A DNA stretch of 64,000 nucleotides from Nocardiopsis xinjiangensis YIM 90004 (GTDB taxonomy: Bacteria > Actinomycetota > Actinomycetes > Streptosporangiales > Streptosporangiaceae). Location: assembly GCF_000341145.1 (NCBI RefSeq), contig NZ_ANBE01000004.1, positions 18,511 through 82,510 of the forward strand, read 5' to 3'. A program made the position numbers and the translations under genes. Positions 25,921-34,634 of the stretch are shown here, piece after piece (position 1 is the stretch's first letter; the number at the start of each line of letters is the position of its first letter). The notes under the pieces were generated by a model. That model saw only the letters and a program-made list of their open reading frames with translations, made no database searches and had not been told where the DNA came from.

Positions 25921-27105
25921 ATGAAGGCTGTCGTGTGGAACGGAACCAGAGACGTACGGACCGAGACCGTCCCCGACCCGGGGATCGAACAGCCCGACGA
26001 CGCCGTCATCCGTGTCACGTCGTCGGGGCTGTGCGGATCCGACCTGCACCTGTACGAGGTCCTGGGGCCCTTCATGCGCCAGGGCGACATCCTGGGCCAT
26101 GAACCCATGGGGATCGTGGAGGAGACCGGCAGCGCCGTCGCCGGCCTGGCACCGGGGGACCGGGTGGTCGTGCCCTTCCAGATCTCGTGCAACCAGTGCG
26201 ACATGTGCGAGGCGGGGCTGCAGACCCAGTGCGACAACACCCGGGTCGAGGAACAGGGGACGGGGGCCAGACTCTTCGGCTACAGCGCCTTGTACGGTTC
26301 CGTTCCCGGCGCTCAGGCCGAGTACCTCAGGGTGCCCCGGGCCCAGGCCAACGCCGTCCCGGTACCCCGTGAGGGCCCCGACGACCGGTACGTGCTGCTC
26401 TCGGACGTGTTGCCGACCGCATGGCAGGCGGTCGCCTACGCCGGTGTCCCCCGGGGCGGGAGTGTGGCCGTCCTCGGTCTGGGACCGATCGGTGACATGG
26501 CCTGCCGGATCGCCCAGCACCAAGGGGCAGGGCAGGTGTTCGGTATCGACCCGGTCCCCGAGCGCCGCAACCGTGTGGCCGGCTGGGGAACGGAGGTCTA
26601 CGACCCCTCCGAAGGGATGGACGAAGTCATCGGCCACATCCGGGACCGCACCGACGGTCGTGGCCCCGATTCGGTCATCGACGCCGTCGGGATGGAGGCC
26701 GCGGGACACGGGTCGGCCAAGTTCGCCCAGCGTATGGCCTCCTTCCTGCCCAAGGACACCGCGGCCAAGATGATGGAGACCGCTGGGGTGGACCGGCTCT
26801 CCGCCCTGCAGAGCGCCATCGACCTGGTCCGCCGGGGCGGAACCATCTCGCTCAGCGGCGTCTACGGGGGTATGGCCGATCCGCTGCCGATGCTCACGCT
26901 CTTCGACAAGCAGATCCAGTTGCGTATGGGCCAGGCCAACGTCCGGCACTGGACCCCGGAGATCCTCCCGCTGCTGGACGCCGACGACGTCCTCGGCGCG
27001 GAGAGCTTCGCCAGCCACCACGTGCCCCTGGAGGAGGCCGCCCATGCCTACGAGATGTTCCAGAAGAAGGAGGACAACGCGCTGAAGGTGCTCTTCCGTC
27101 CTTGA
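25921..27105 (+). CDS. zinc-dependent alcohol dehydrogenase (MDR superfamily)
   Basis: This 394-aa medium-chain dehydrogenase has catalytic-zinc ligands in GLCGSDLHLYE (Cys about 38) and LGHEPMG (His about 60). Its structural zinc loop has CNQCDMCEAGLQTQC, and the Rossmann motif is GLGPIG (about 188-193). The long insert and family order resemble the formaldehyde-dehydrogenase-like or threonine-dehydrogenase-like branch often annotated only as zinc-dependent alcohol dehydrogenase. The ATG at 25921 has a GGGGG stretch close by; the frame is open further upstream without homology. A strong terminator follows. Substrate unknown. Confidence 0.85.
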   Translation: MKAVVWNGTRDVRTETVPDPGIEQPDDAVIRVTSSGLCGSDLHLYEVLGPFMRQGDILGHEPMGIVEETGSAVAGLAPGDRVVVPFQISCNQCDMCEAGLQTQCDNTRVEEQGTGARLFGYSALYGSVPGAQAEYLRVPRAQANAVPVPREGPDDRYVLLSDVLPTAWQAVAYAGVPRGGSVAVLGLGPIGDMACRIAQHQGAGQVFGIDPVPERRNRVAGWGTEVYDPSEGMDEVIGHIRDRTDGRGPDSVIDAVGMEAAGHGSAKFAQRMASFLPKDTAAKMMETAGVDRLSALQSAIDLVRRGGTISLSGVYGGMADPLPMLTLFDKQIQLRMGQANVRHWTPEILPLLDADDVLGAESFASHHVPLEEAAHAYEMFQKKEDNALKVLFRP

Positions 27106-27115
27106 GGGCGGGCGC

Positions 27116-27145
27116 GCGGGCCGGTGCTGGAGGGCACCGGCCCGC
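27116..27145 (+). terminator. hairpin after the zinc alcohol dehydrogenase
   Basis: A perfect 12-bp stem (27116-27127 with 27134-27145) around a 6-base loop begins 11 bases past the stop. It also serves the convergent TctA remnant. Confidence 0.75.
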
Positions 27146-27151
27146 TCCGTG

Positions 27152-27454
27152 TCAGCCCCGGTCGGCTACGTAGGAGGACATCGAGGAGACCACGCTGCCT
27201 CCGCCCGGCATCAACCCCAACAGGCTTCCCAACACGGTGCCGCGGGCCAGCGCGCCCCCGACCTGCCGGAAGTCGGAGCGGGTCGGCCGGATCCGGGAGA
27301 TCTTGTGCTTGATTCGCGTCCCGGTCGGGCTCTTGTCGATGTTGTAGAGCACCTCGCCGAACCCGAACAACCCCATCGCGATCGGGATGAAGCCGAGCCC
27401 GGACGCGACCAGGGCCAGGGCGGTGGCCAGGGCCGGGATCGTCGTTCGTTCCAT
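27152..27454 (-). pseudogene. TctA-type tricarboxylate transporter, internal fragment
   Basis: A 100-codon ORF matches the middle of the large membrane subunit of tripartite tricarboxylate transporters (DUF112). GLGFIPIAMGLFGFGEVLYN is followed by ARGTVLGSLLGLMPGGGSVV, where the PGGG loop is the family hallmark. A whole TctA has about 500 residues and twelve helices; both flanks and the partner genes tctB and tctC are absent. It has an ATG but is almost certainly a decayed remnant. Confidence 0.7.
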
Positions 27455-27873
27455 CGGTGCGCCTTCGAAGAGGGAGCGGGCGGGGGCTCACCGGTGCTGT
27501 CAGCGTGCGCGCAGGGGCGGACCGTGCTTTCCGGGCGCCTCGGGGACGCGCAAACCTACCAGTGTTAGGTTTCGGTGAGTCCAGGCAGACACCGAAACTC
27601 GTGACAAGAGATGACGCAGGTCCCTCCAAACCCACGAGACCCACAGCGCACACGTGGAGACGGTCCAGCGTCGGCGGCCGGCCCCGGTCGGCCCTGGTCG
27701 GCCTCGGCCCATACCCGCATCAGGCGGCAGCGCGAAGGGTGGCGGGAACCCGGAACGGCCGCGTGCGTACGCACAAGTGGGTAGGCAAGAGCCGCCGGAA
27801 CGGCGATGCGGCGGCGCGGGGTCCCTCCCTAGCGTGGACCTTCCAACGGCAAGGCCACGAAGGGACCGATCCC
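27455..27873. other. intergenic region with two overlapping inverted repeats
   Basis: No gene is convincing in these 419 bases. AAACCTA (27552-27558) pairs with TAGGTTT (27566-27572), and TTTCGGTG (27570-27577) pairs with CACCGAAA (27590-27597). The two hairpins share bases 27570-27572, so they would compete, as in an attenuator. They lie about 100 bases before the TctA remnant on the minus strand and may be its old leader. Confidence 0.45.
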
Positions 27874-28812
27874 GTGCTGACCGCAGACACGCTCACCAAA
27901 CGCCACGGACCACGGACCGCCGTCGACGGGCTCTCCTTCACCGTCGAACCCGGCCGCGTGACCGGGTTCCTCGGACCCAACGGCGCAGGCAAGACCACCA
28001 CCATGCGCATGTTCCTCGATCTGGTCCGGCCGACCTCCGGCCGCGCCTTGGTCAACGGGCGCCGTTACACGGACCTGGCCTGGCCCGCCCGTGAAGTGGG
28101 CGCGCTCCTGGACGCCGGCTCGGCCCACCCGGGCCGCACCGGACGCGCCCACCTGCGGTCCAAGGCCCACGTGTGCGGGCTCCCCCGGACACGGATCGAG
28201 GAGGTCCTCGACGAGGTCGGCCTGAGCGAGGCCGCCGACCGTCGCATCGCCGGCTACTCGCTCGGCATGCGGCAACGGCTGGGGGTCGCCGACGCGCTCC
28301 TGGCCGATCCCGGGGTGCTGCTCTTCGACGAACCCGCCAACGGCCTGGACCTGGACGGGGTCCGGTGGATGCGCGAACTCATCCGCCGCCTCGCCGGCCA
28401 AGGGCGGACCGTACTCGTGTCCAGCCACCTGATGGGCGAAGTCGAACAGGTCGCCGACCGGCTGCTGGTGGTCGGGCGCGGCCGCCTGGTCGCAGACGCC
28501 TCCGTGGAGGAGCTCATCGGTGCCTGGTCGCACGCCCACGTGCTGGTGCGCAGCCCGCGGACCGAACCCCTGCGGCTGCGGTTGGCACAGGCCGCGCGGG
28601 CGGACACCGGCATACGCGTGGAGGAGGCCTGCGAGGGGGCCCTGCGGGTGAGCGGACTGTCCGCGGAACGGATCGGCGACCTCGCACACGAGACCGGCGT
28701 TCCGGTGCACGGGCTGTGGTCGCACCGCGCCTCGCTCGAGCAGGCCTACCTGGAACTGACCGACGGCTCCGTGGAGTACGGGGCCGGTGTCCCCGAGGAG
28801 GTGGGCTCATGA
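27874..28812 (+). CDS. ABC-2 type exporter, ATP-binding subunit
   Basis: This 312-aa ATPase has Walker A GPNGAGKTT (34-42), signature YSLGMRQRLG, Walker B GVLLFDEPANG and the switch His in SSHLM. The rest (about 220-312) is the C-terminal extension of the DrrA/BcrA-type drug or lantibiotic exporters. The GTG at 27874 follows GAAGGGA and starts at the normal family N-terminus. Its stop overlaps the permease start (ATGA), so the two subunits form one transporter. The usual Q-loop region reads PAREVGALLD, somewhat divergent. Confidence 0.9.
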   Translation: MLTADTLTKRHGPRTAVDGLSFTVEPGRVTGFLGPNGAGKTTTMRMFLDLVRPTSGRALVNGRRYTDLAWPAREVGALLDAGSAHPGRTGRAHLRSKAHVCGLPRTRIEEVLDEVGLSEAADRRIAGYSLGMRQRLGVADALLADPGVLLFDEPANGLDLDGVRWMRELIRRLAGQGRTVLVSSHLMGEVEQVADRLLVVGRGRLVADASVEELIGAWSHAHVLVRSPRTEPLRLRLAQAARADTGIRVEEACEGALRVSGLSAERIGDLAHETGVPVHGLWSHRASLEQAYLELTDGSVEYGAGVPEEVGS

Positions 28813-29630
28813 GCGCGAGCAGTATGAAGGAACCGAGCGTATGGGCGGTGCGGCAGCACGCACTGCGCCGGGAGATCGCGGCCGAATGGATCCGCCAGTC
28901 CTCGTTGCGCTCCACGTGGTGGTGCGCGGCGGCGGCCGTGGCCGGAATGGCGGCCTTCGCCGGCCTGAGCGGGTGGTCGCAGCTCGCACACGCCTTGGAG
29001 GATCCCCTCGCGAGCCAAGGGGCGGAGTTCGCCCAACTCACGTCACACGGTTATTTCTACCTGGTGCAGTTCAGCGTCCTGATCCTGGCCGCGCTGGCTT
29101 CGACCGGGGGGTTCGGAAACCGGGGCGCTGCGGGGACCTTCACCTGGAACCCGGACCGCTCCGTGGTGCTCCTGGCCCGCACCCTCGTCACCGCCGCTCT
29201 CGCCTTCGCCACCGCGGTCGTCGCGGGGCTGGCCGGCACCGGGGTGCTGGCGGCCCTGCTGTCCCGGTTCGTGAGCCTGCCCCTGGGCGAGGTCCTGACC
29301 ACCGTGCTCGGTGCAGGTGTGTGCATGGCCCTCTTCGCTGCCCTGTTCGTGGGGGTGGGCACCGCGCTGCGCGGGACCGCCGGCACCGTCATGACCGGGT
29401 TCCTGCTGCTGTTGGGGCTGCCGCTGGTGATGCAGCTGTCCGGTGTCGACGCCGTCGACGATCTGGCCGCCCTCACCCCAGGCCTCGCGGGGATCGAGTT
29501 CTACGCCGCCGGTGACGTCGGGTTCTACAGCGCGCCCTTCGACGGTCCGGCCAACATCGCCGTGGTCGTGGGGTGGGCGGTGGCGGGCCTACTGGTGGCC
29601 CGCACCGAACTGCGCCTGCGCGACGTGTGA
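28809..29630 (+). CDS. ABC-2 type exporter, permease subunit
   Basis: This 273-aa membrane protein has six predicted helices (first near 35-57; the last, IAVVVGWAVAGLLVARTELRL, at the end). The pattern matches ABC-2 permeases paired with BcrA/DrrA-type ATPases, for example those exporting peptides or anthracyclines. It is translationally coupled to the ATPase gene. No regulator is adjacent, and the substrate is unknown. A shared terminator separates it from the convergent hydrolase gene. Confidence 0.87.
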   Translation: MSASSMKEPSVWAVRQHALRREIAAEWIRQSSLRSTWWCAAAAVAGMAAFAGLSGWSQLAHALEDPLASQGAEFAQLTSHGYFYLVQFSVLILAALASTGGFGNRGAAGTFTWNPDRSVVLLARTLVTAALAFATAVVAGLAGTGVLAALLSRFVSLPLGEVLTTVLGAGVCMALFAALFVGVGTALRGTAGTVMTGFLLLLGLPLVMQLSGVDAVDDLAALTPGLAGIEFYAAGDVGFYSAPFDGPANIAVVVGWAVAGLLVARTELRLRDV

Positions 29631-29634
29631 GCCG

Positions 29635-29669
29635 CCCGGGCGCGGCCCGAGGCCGGACCCGCGCCCGGG
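29635..29669. terminator. bidirectional hairpin between ABC permease and hydrolase genes
   Basis: An 11-bp perfect stem (29635-29645 with 29659-29669) around a 13-base loop fills the gap between two convergent stops. Confidence 0.7.
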
Positions 29670-29670
29670 A

Positions 29671-30939
29671 TCAGCCGATGAACTCCAGCTCCGGATATTC
29701 TTCGGAGGGGCCGTCCAACAGCGGCTCCTCCGTGCCGCGCAGATGGGCGTCGAAGAAGGCCCTCAGGTGGGCACGCTGGGCGGCGATCGACGCCGCCGCG
29801 CCGATCGGTCCGATCCCCTCCAGCCTCTTGCCCCAGGAACGCCCGGACAGCCCGTGCTCGGCTTGCAGCGCCGGCAGCGCCCACTGGTCGTCGATGTAGG
29901 AACGGTGCTCGCCGTCGGCCATGTACACCTCGTGGAAGGGGCCGGTGGACGCGGACCGGAACAAGCTCAGGTCCTGGTGGTTGCGGCTGTGGTGCGGCAG
30001 ATCGGCCCCGGACAGGCCGGCGCCGAAGTAGGCGAACGGGCGGTCCACCCCTCGTGTGGTCACCTCCGCCCACGCCTCGTCGTCCACGTGGTAGGCGATA
30101 CTCCCGTCCAGGTTCGCCCCGGCGGCGATCCGATCGTCCTCCAGCATGGCCTCGGCGGTGGTCAGCCCGCCGGCCGAGTGCCCGAACATCCCCACCGTGG
30201 CGGTGTCGGCCGCCTCGGCCAGGGGCGGTGGCAGGAGCGAGCCACCGGTCAGTGCGTCCAGGACGAACAGGGTGTCCTCGGTGCGCACGGAGACCGCCTC
30301 CCGATAGGTGGGGGTCTCCCGGTCCGGGTAGCTCTGGCGCAGGACCCGGCCGTCGGGCAGGTCCACCGCAGTGGACTCGTAGGGGTGATCCATGGCCACG
30401 ACCACGTACCCGTGCGAGGCCAGCTCTTCCAGGTTGGCGGCGCCGGTGAACCGTGACTCGCCGAACCCGGGGGAGTACAGCAGGACCGGGAGGTCCTCCG
30501 TGTCCCCGGCCACGGGTGCGTCCGCGAGCGCGTTGGCGGTGGAGGCCTCCAGGTCGACCGCGCCGCGCGGCACCCCCGAGCCGTACAGGGCGGAGACCAA
30601 GGTATCGGCGATGGACGGGGACACGTAGGGGGCCGGTTCGGCGCCGGAGTCCTCCTCGGCCGGGTACCACAGCCCCACCATGAGGTCGCGCTCCTGTACA
30701 CCCTCGACCCACGGGTGGCCCCGTGAGGGGTCGACCACGTGCACGTCGGTGCGCCCCACCGCGTGCGGGCCGGTGGGCTCGGGCGGTTCCAGGACCACAC
30801 GGTCCCCGGTGGTGGCGGCCGAGTGCACGGCGGGCACGCAGAAGGAGGCCGTCAGGACCAGGGCGGCGGCCGAATGTGCGAACAGGCGGGTCGGGGCCCG
30901 GTGGCGGATGTCGGTGCGGGAGGTGTTCGTGTCGACCAT
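29671..30939 (-). CDS. secreted alpha/beta hydrolase, PAF-acetylhydrolase-like
   Basis: This 422-aa hydrolase has a Sec signal peptide (hydrophobic AAALVLTASFCVPAV near 23-38, then AHSAA-like cleavage). The catalytic Ser is in FGHSAGG, and ANLDGS follows, as in platelet-activating-factor acetylhydrolase isoform II-like enzymes and related plastic- or lipid-degrading lipases. LLYSPGFGESR supplies the oxyanion hole region. The ATG at 30939 was chosen over 30975 because it starts a clean signal sequence. It is likely an extracellular lipase or esterase. It stands alone between the ABC exporter and a two-component system. Confidence 0.82.
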   Translation of the reverse strand: MVDTNTSRTDIRHRAPTRLFAHSAAALVLTASFCVPAVHSAATTGDRVVLEPPEPTGPHAVGRTDVHVVDPSRGHPWVEGVQERDLMVGLWYPAEEDSGAEPAPYVSPSIADTLVSALYGSGVPRGAVDLEASTANALADAPVAGDTEDLPVLLYSPGFGESRFTGAANLEELASHGYVVVAMDHPYESTAVDLPDGRVLRQSYPDRETPTYREAVSVRTEDTLFVLDALTGGSLLPPPLAEAADTATVGMFGHSAGGLTTAEAMLEDDRIAAGANLDGSIAYHVDDEAWAEVTTRGVDRPFAYFGAGLSGADLPHHSRNHQDLSLFRSASTGPFHEVYMADGEHRSYIDDQWALPALQAEHGLSGRSWGKRLEGIGPIGAAASIAAQRAHLRAFFDAHLRGTEEPLLDGPSEEYPELEFIG

Positions 30940-31036
30940 GCCCGTATCCTGCGACGCCCGTGCTGCCCGGCACATCGCCCGAACGGCGGCGACCTACTCG
31001 TCACAAAGGCGTAGACGACCGTTTCCGGGCGGGTGG

Positions 31037-31060
31037 CCGGCCCGGTGCCGTGCGGGCCGG
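31037..31060 (-). terminator. hairpin after the response regulator gene
   Basis: A perfect 8-bp GC stem (31037-31044 with 31053-31060) around an 8-base loop touches the response regulator stop codon. Confidence 0.6.
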
Positions 31061-31061
31061 G

Positions 31062-31742
31062 TCAGGCACCGACGGTCAGTCCCGCCTCGTACGCCAACAC
31101 CGCGGCCTGTACCCGGTTTCCCAGGTCCAATCGGGTGAGGATCGACCGCACGTGCACCTTGGCGGTGCCCGGGGCGATGTGGAGCCGACGTGCCACCTGG
31201 TCGTTGGAGCAGCCTTCGCCCAGCAGCGCCAAGACCTCGCGTTCGCGCTCGCTCAGGGCGGCGACCCGTTCACGGGCGGCCGTGGCGCGCGAGAGCCGGC
31301 CGCCGTCGAGTTCGTTGCTGACCCGGCGGGCCACCTCCGGGGACAGGTAGGCACCGCCGGCCACCACGGCGCGCAGCCCCGAGATCAACTGCCGCGGATC
31401 ACCCGACTTGAGGACAAAACCGGCCGCGCCCCCGGACAGGGCTCGGGCGATGTAGGTGTCCTCGGAGAAGGTGGTCAGGACGACCACGGCGGTGTCCGGG
31501 TGCTCGGCGGAGATGGCCTCGGTGGCGGCGAGCCCGCCGGTCCCGGGCATCTGGACGTCGACCAGGGCCACCTCCGGGGCCAGCTCGGCCACCAGGGACA
31601 CCGTCTCGTCGCCGTCGGCGGCCTCACCCACCACCTCGAACCCGGGAACGGAGGTGAGGATGGCCCGGATCCCGGCACGCATCATGGCCTCGTCGTCGGC
31701 CACCACCACCCGGATCGCCGCTTCGCCGTCGCTCTCGTCCAC
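31062..31742 (-). CDS. NarL/LuxR-type response regulator
   Basis: This 226-aa two-component regulator has a receiver domain (about 10-125) with acidic pocket DDE at 16-18, phospho-acceptor Asp62 (VDVQMPG), Thr in VVLTTFSED and Lys in FVLKSG. Its LuxR DNA-binding domain is at about 158-220 (LSEREREVLALLGEGCSNDQ). GTG at 31742 lies 18 bases past the kinase stop, so the pair is co-transcribed. Targets are unknown; the nearby lipase and ABC exporter are candidates only by position. Confidence 0.9.
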   Translation of the reverse strand: MDESDGEAAIRVVVADDEAMMRAGIRAILTSVPGFEVVGEAADGDETVSLVAELAPEVALVDVQMPGTGGLAATEAISAEHPDTAVVVLTTFSEDTYIARALSGGAAGFVLKSGDPRQLISGLRAVVAGGAYLSPEVARRVSNELDGGRLSRATAARERVAALSEREREVLALLGEGCSNDQVARRLHIAPGTAKVHVRSILTRLDLGNRVQAAVLAYEAGLTVGA

Positions 31743-31760
31743 GGGTCCAGGCTAACCGGG

Positions 31761-33407
31761 TCACGGTGCCCGCTCGATCTCCTCCTTGCTGACGAGAACG
31801 CCGTCGGTGAAGCACAACCGGTACACCGGGGGGAGCCCGTTCTCCTGGTACACCAGGTAGTAGCGGCACTCGTCGGCGCCGCCCGGTGCCGGAGGCGGGT
31901 CCTCTACCGAGTCCGGCGGGTATTCGAACCGGGGCAGTATCGTCTCGACGCGGTCCACGGGGGCACCGACGGAGAGGTGCTCGTAATCCTGCGGGGGCAG
32001 CACCGATTCGGCGCCCACCCACCACAGTGTCGAGAAGGCTGCGCCGAGGACGAGTGCGCCCAGGGCGGCCGGGACCACCAGCGCCGTGACCAGACTCCGC
32101 GAGGCCCTGGCGCCGGCCCGCGAGCGCAGCCGGCCGGTCTCCGAGCCCGGCGGGGCGGCGGCAGGATCCGGTGCCTGGGAACGCTCGGGGGGTCCTGAAC
32201 CGTCCGGGACCAGGGCGCGCACCACGAACCCCTCCCGTTCGGGCTCGGCCGTCAGATGCCCGCCTGCCTCCTCCAGCCACGAACACAGGTGCGCCAGTCC
32301 GCCCGTGCCGTCGTGGCCGGCACGTGTGGGCAGACTGGGGACCTCGCCCGGACCGGTGTCGGAGACCGTCACCCGGACGGCGTCCTCCTCGCGCACCGTG
32401 TACACCGACACTCGCGAACCGGGTGCGTACTTGGCGGCGTTGGTGAGCGCTTCCCGGACCACCCCGTGGACCGTGCGGCCCGTCCAGGAGCCGGACTCCG
32501 GTCCGGGCCCCTCCCTCAGCAGATGAACCGAGAGCCCGGCGTCCGCGGCGTGCTCCACCAAGGCCGAGAGGCTCTCGCCGGGAACGTCCTCGGGGTCGTC
32601 GTCGGGGTCCTCGCGCAGCACCCCGATGATCTCCCGCAGCCGCAGATTGGCCTCGTGCGCCGCCGCACGCAGCTCCGAGGCGGCCGCGATCTGCCCGGGA
32701 TCGTGCCGGGAGGCCATTTCCAGGGCCGCCGCGCGTACCGCGATCAGCGACAGCTCGTGCCCCAAGGAGTCGTGCATACGGGCGGCGATGTGCGCACGTT
32801 CGCGCAACCGGGACCGGTCGGCCTCGGCGGCGCGAGTGCGCTCCATCCGCGCGGCCGTCTCCCAACCGCCGCGCGTGAGCTCCAGGAGCCGGTGCCGGTA
32901 CCGTCCCGCCAGCCACGGCGCCACCACGGCCAGCACCAGCGCCAGCGCACCGCCCGACCATTCGACCAACGACGACAGGAGCGTCCGGGTGTCCAGGCCG
33001 GCCCAGGCCGCTGAGCCGGCCATCGCTGCGAACGTGGTCACCGCCGCCATGGCCGCCGAGGCCACCACCGGCCCCGCCCGTCCCGCACGCGAGCCGTGCC
33101 GGAAGGCGAACACCGCTTGCCACAACACCGGCACCACGAGGAAGGTCGAGGAGAACAGCACCAGCCCGGTGGAGACCGCCTGTGCGGTGGCGTAGGCGGT
33201 CACCAGGGCCAGGGTCGAGGCCGGCGACCACCGGAAGAGTCCGACCGCGATCGCGGAGACCACGAGAACCACCGCGGCCTCGGGCACGGTGGCCCGGTCG
33301 GGGTCGCCCGACAACTCGGCCACGGCGGCCCATCCCAGCACCGTCCACAACAGGAGATCGGCGGCGGGAGCCGTCCATCGCCGGGGCCGGTGTCGCGGTG
33401 CGTCCAT
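31761..33407 (-). CDS. sensor histidine kinase with extra C-terminal membrane anchor and outside domain
   Basis: This 548-aa kinase has about four to five N-terminal helices (14-168), a HisKA_3 helix with His212 (ARMHDSLGHELS) and the ATPase domain with N box EALTNAAKYAPG (319-330) and DTGPG/GTGGL boxes (to about 402). Unusually it continues: a linker, a further helix at about 438-464, and an 84-residue tail holding VGAPVDRVETILPRFEYPPD, Cys514 and Cys532, which should lie outside the cell. The tail resembles small BamE/SmpA-like modules in outline only. A 5' ORF extension to 33627 is in a different frame and was not accepted. Confidence 0.88.
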   Translation of the reverse strand: MDAPRHRPRRWTAPAADLLLWTVLGWAAVAELSGDPDRATVPEAAVVLVVSAIAVGLFRWSPASTLALVTAYATAQAVSTGLVLFSSTFLVVPVLWQAVFAFRHGSRAGRAGPVVASAAMAAVTTFAAMAGSAAWAGLDTRTLLSSLVEWSGGALALVLAVVAPWLAGRYRHRLLELTRGGWETAARMERTRAAEADRSRLRERAHIAARMHDSLGHELSLIAVRAAALEMASRHDPGQIAAASELRAAAHEANLRLREIIGVLREDPDDDPEDVPGESLSALVEHAADAGLSVHLLREGPGPESGSWTGRTVHGVVREALTNAAKYAPGSRVSVYTVREEDAVRVTVSDTGPGEVPSLPTRAGHDGTGGLAHLCSWLEEAGGHLTAEPEREGFVVRALVPDGSGPPERSQAPDPAAAPPGSETGRLRSRAGARASRSLVTALVVPAALGALVLGAAFSTLWWVGAESVLPPQDYEHLSVGAPVDRVETILPRFEYPPDSVEDPPPAPGGADECRYYLVYQENGLPPVYRLCFTDGVLVSKEEIERAP

Positions 33408-33963
33408 GGAGCCAGGTTACGGGGACCGGCACGGCCGCCACCGCCCGCAGGGCCCAGCGGCCCTCGCCGGCGCCCGCCCCGCGGTCGCGGGCAGGCGGGC
33501 ATGGATCCGCTTCCGGCTCGGGCGCGGAGGCGGGGGCGCCGAGGGGACTGAAGGACTGCACCTGCCCGTCGACGATCGCTGCGTCGTGCAGAGTCCACAA
33601 GTGCAGGGACCGGAGCGCCAGGGCCACGGGCAGTAGGGGAGCACCGCCGCAGCCAACAGGGAACCCGAATAACGGGGGTAGGTGCGTACTACGGCACGGA
33701 CCGCTGAGCGCCGGCTGTCGAGGGTGGCCAGACGGTGGCCGGGGTGTCCTGGGCTGCGGGCGGTCTCTCCTCCGGCGCGTTCAACGTGATCCTTACCGTG
33801 TTGTCCATGTGCGGGGGCTGTGGTGGTGCGCACCGAAGACTACTGGGGTGGCTCTTGCCGGGGCACAAGCATCCCGATAGGAATCTACGTCGTAAAAGTA
33901 TCGGTTTGTTCTCACTGGAACCATCCACGGGAGCAAACCCCGAACGGTGCCATCAGGCAAGGT
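33408..33963. other. intergenic region upstream of the two-component operon
   Basis: These 556 bases hold no gene I can support. Two minus-strand frames give fragments such as AVRAVVRTYPRYSGSLLAAAVLPY and LRSLHLWTLHDAAIVDGQV that look protein-like but join only through frameshifts, so a decayed membrane-protein gene is possible. Confidence 0.4.
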
Positions 33964-34488
33964 TCAGCACTCAGGTGGGAAATCCTCGACCGATACCATC
34001 TCGCCTTCCTCCGAATCGCTGGCGTAGACCCCTTCCTGGGCGGCCAGGTCGCCGGTGGTGAAGACGAGGTCGGCGATGTCGTTGCTGGGTTCCTCGCCGG
34101 CTTCGACGGTCTCGGTGGACACCCCGAGGGTGTACTCGGTCCCGGGGGAGGAGGGCACGACCCGGTAGGTCGCCCCGCCCTCGCCGTCGGTGATCTCCCA
34201 GTTCTGGCCCGGGGCGGACAGGTCCACCTCCACCTCTCCGCCGGTGAATTCCTCGGTCGCGGTCAGGCGCCATTGGTGGTCGTCGGCGACCAGATCGATC
34301 TGGGCCGGAGGGGAGTCCCCGCACCAGGTGATGAGTGCGGTGGGGAACTTCTGCTCGGCGGTGAAATGGCCGCTGGCCTCGAGGCCGATGTGGCCCTGGT
34401 CGGGCAGGCACGCGGTCAGGAGCAGGGTCGTGGGGGCGGCGAGGACGGCGAGTCGGAGGCCGGCGCGGGGCCGGTGATGTACGGACAT
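33964..34488 (-). CDS. putative secreted lipoprotein of unknown function
   Basis: This 174-aa protein has a lipoprotein signal: Arg-rich start, hydrophobic LAVLAAPTTLLL, then LTACL with Cys27 as the lipid site. The mature part is acidic and beta-rich (LTATEEFTGGEVEVDL, TEYTLGVSTETVEAG) and ends in a Cys (FPPEC), which could bridge to the Cys in ITWCGDSP. I do not recognise the family; actinomycetes encode many such short lipoproteins. The ribosome site before ATG 34488 is poor, so the start is tentative. Confidence 0.65.
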   Translation of the reverse strand: MSVHHRPRAGLRLAVLAAPTTLLLTACLPDQGHIGLEASGHFTAEQKFPTALITWCGDSPPAQIDLVADDHQWRLTATEEFTGGEVEVDLSAPGQNWEITDGEGGATYRVVPSSPGTEYTLGVSTETVEAGEEPSNDIADLVFTTGDLAAQEGVYASDSEEGEMVSVEDFPPEC

Positions 34489-34634
34489 GGCACAGGATTG
34501 TGCCGTGGCGTGGGACCGGGTGTCTTGTCTTCGCCCGGGGCTGCTGTTCGGGTGAGGCCGAAGATCCAGGTCACGTGTGCGCCGCCATGTTCCATCAGGC
34601 CAGGGGGTTCGGCGTGTTGCGCCCGCGTCGAAGC

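Noticed and set aside
31624-33627. 667-codon ORF overlapping the histidine kinase in another frame
   Set aside because: Arg/Gly-rich shadow; the kinase frame has all expected motifs. Only its first 60 codons (upstream of the kinase) look slightly protein-like.
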